A stretch of DNA of 64,000 bases from Atrichornis clamosus (taxonomy: Eukaryota; Chordata; Aves; Passeriformes; Menuridae). A model generated the notes under the pieces. The model ran no database searches, was not told the origin of the DNA, and saw only the letters and a program-made list of their open reading frames with translations. How positions within the stretch are numbered: position 1 is the stretch's first letter; every line of letters starts with the position of its first letter. Below are positions 63,301 through 64,000 of the stretch, one piece after another. The translations under genes were made by a program, and so were the position numbers. Location of the stretch: contig WBMZ01005505.1 in assembly GCA_013400975.1 (NCBI GenBank), forward strand, positions 124,001 through 188,000, read 5' to 3'.

Positions 63301-64000
63301 GTCAGTGGAGATGTTTCTAGGCCATAAATCTTGGCCCTTTCCTGCCTAGTTATTGTGTATTTCTTTAGGTGAGAGATTGATTGTAGCAATGGAAGATGAA
63401 TTTGCCCACAGACCCTTTCTTTTTTTCTGTATACTCCTGATGCCTCGCCAAGGTGATAATGCTTTTTTTTTTTTCCTGCAATCATTTGTTTCAGATTAAA
63501 AGCGTGAAACTGCATGGAGAAACACAAGAAGGCTTGTCTCTGCAGACAGGCAAAGGTGAGGGCATGAAGATGTATAACTGTCCCAGGTGGGAGAAGAGTA
63601 CAGTTTACCCCCTCAGGATTTGAAGCAGGTTTGTCTGAAGGAGAATGAAATAGGGTAAAATTGAGAAAGAACACCAGCACTTCTTTATTGTGCATTTTGA
63701 GGATGGTTTTTAATTTTTTTAAGTATTGCTGTGTTATGCAACTAAAATATTTAGTGCTACTACAATAATCCTTACCTGTCTGTTTACTGCTGAGCAAATG
63801 GCTCAAGAACTGCCTCCTCTGTGTGTCCTGCCCTGCCTTTTGTGCTACAGACTGAACAGGGGATGCTTTTCAGGAATATATATAGATGCTGAATTTATAA
63901 GGATCAATATAGTCACAAATGTTGTACAACATGTCAGGATATCATAAAAAAGCAGGCAGTTCTATATAAAATACTAGCTTAATCTCAGAGATTTTAAAGC
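57338..64000. other. AT-rich terminal region, no firm gene
   Basis: A pyrimidine tract of T with interspersed C runs from about 57352 to 57391. An A/C-rich (AAAC)n-like stretch lies near 60822-60845. 63189-63806 on the minus strand is a 205-codon ORF, the second longest in the window. It has no recognisable domain and a Lys/Leu/Phe/His-rich reading. Everything else is short chance-like ORFs in unique DNA. Confidence 0.5.

Noticed and set aside
1..64000. Prokaryotic or viral gene system
   Set aside because: ORF density, base composition, splice-type signals and CR1 pieces all indicate vertebrate nuclear DNA.

Overview
This window looks like nuclear DNA of a vertebrate, most probably a bird, and by inference perhaps a songbird. 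It is AT-rich and has no dense ORF packing and no operons. No open frame exceeds about 210 codons. I find no rRNA, tRNA or CRISPR array. The identifiable interspersed repeats are CR1-type LINE pieces, an LTR-like segment and a very old amniote repeat. I see no Alu, B1 or mammalian L1. That mix, with low repeat density, is what avian chromosomes show. The species call is inference.

No known gene could be named. If a gene is present, the window is mostly introns or a gene desert. I found short open segments with good splice signals on the + strand: 179-220, 2429-2498, 7979-8084, 18256-18330, 32317-32402, 45013-45068, 53350-53377 and 57214-57337. The first five join in compatible reading phase. 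The two most exon-like are 18256-18330, whose reading is acidic and protein-like, and 32317-32402, which also holds an ATG in a perfect gccaccATG context. Pairs of cryptic splice sites are common in 64 kb, so each remains a candidate.

Layout: 1-5700 is unique AT-rich sequence. A compact CpG-rich block sits at 5740-5900. 5900-18255 is mostly unique sequence, with a decayed amniote repeat at 15901-16030. An LTR-like GC-rich segment lies at about 18975-19400. 19400-28150 is AT-rich with few landmarks. Blocks that look like conserved regulatory DNA lie at 28150-28480, 31690-32316 and 45760-46230. A 30-37 bp degenerate minisatellite occupies 30162-30397. A backward-facing CR1 ORF1 fragment ending in an (ATA)n tract is at 42716-43190, next to a long T/G homopolymer tract. 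A CR1 3' fragment is at 50706-50945. Two minus-strand stretches at 52258-52682 and 53834-54037 read like decayed coding sequence of unknown origin. The last 7 kb is AT-rich; its one long ORF is probably chance.

Nothing here forms an obvious multi-gene system. The items most worth following are the phase-compatible exon chain, the CpG-rich block with the Kozak ATG at 31.7-32.4 kb, the minisatellite and the unusual internal CR1 fragment.
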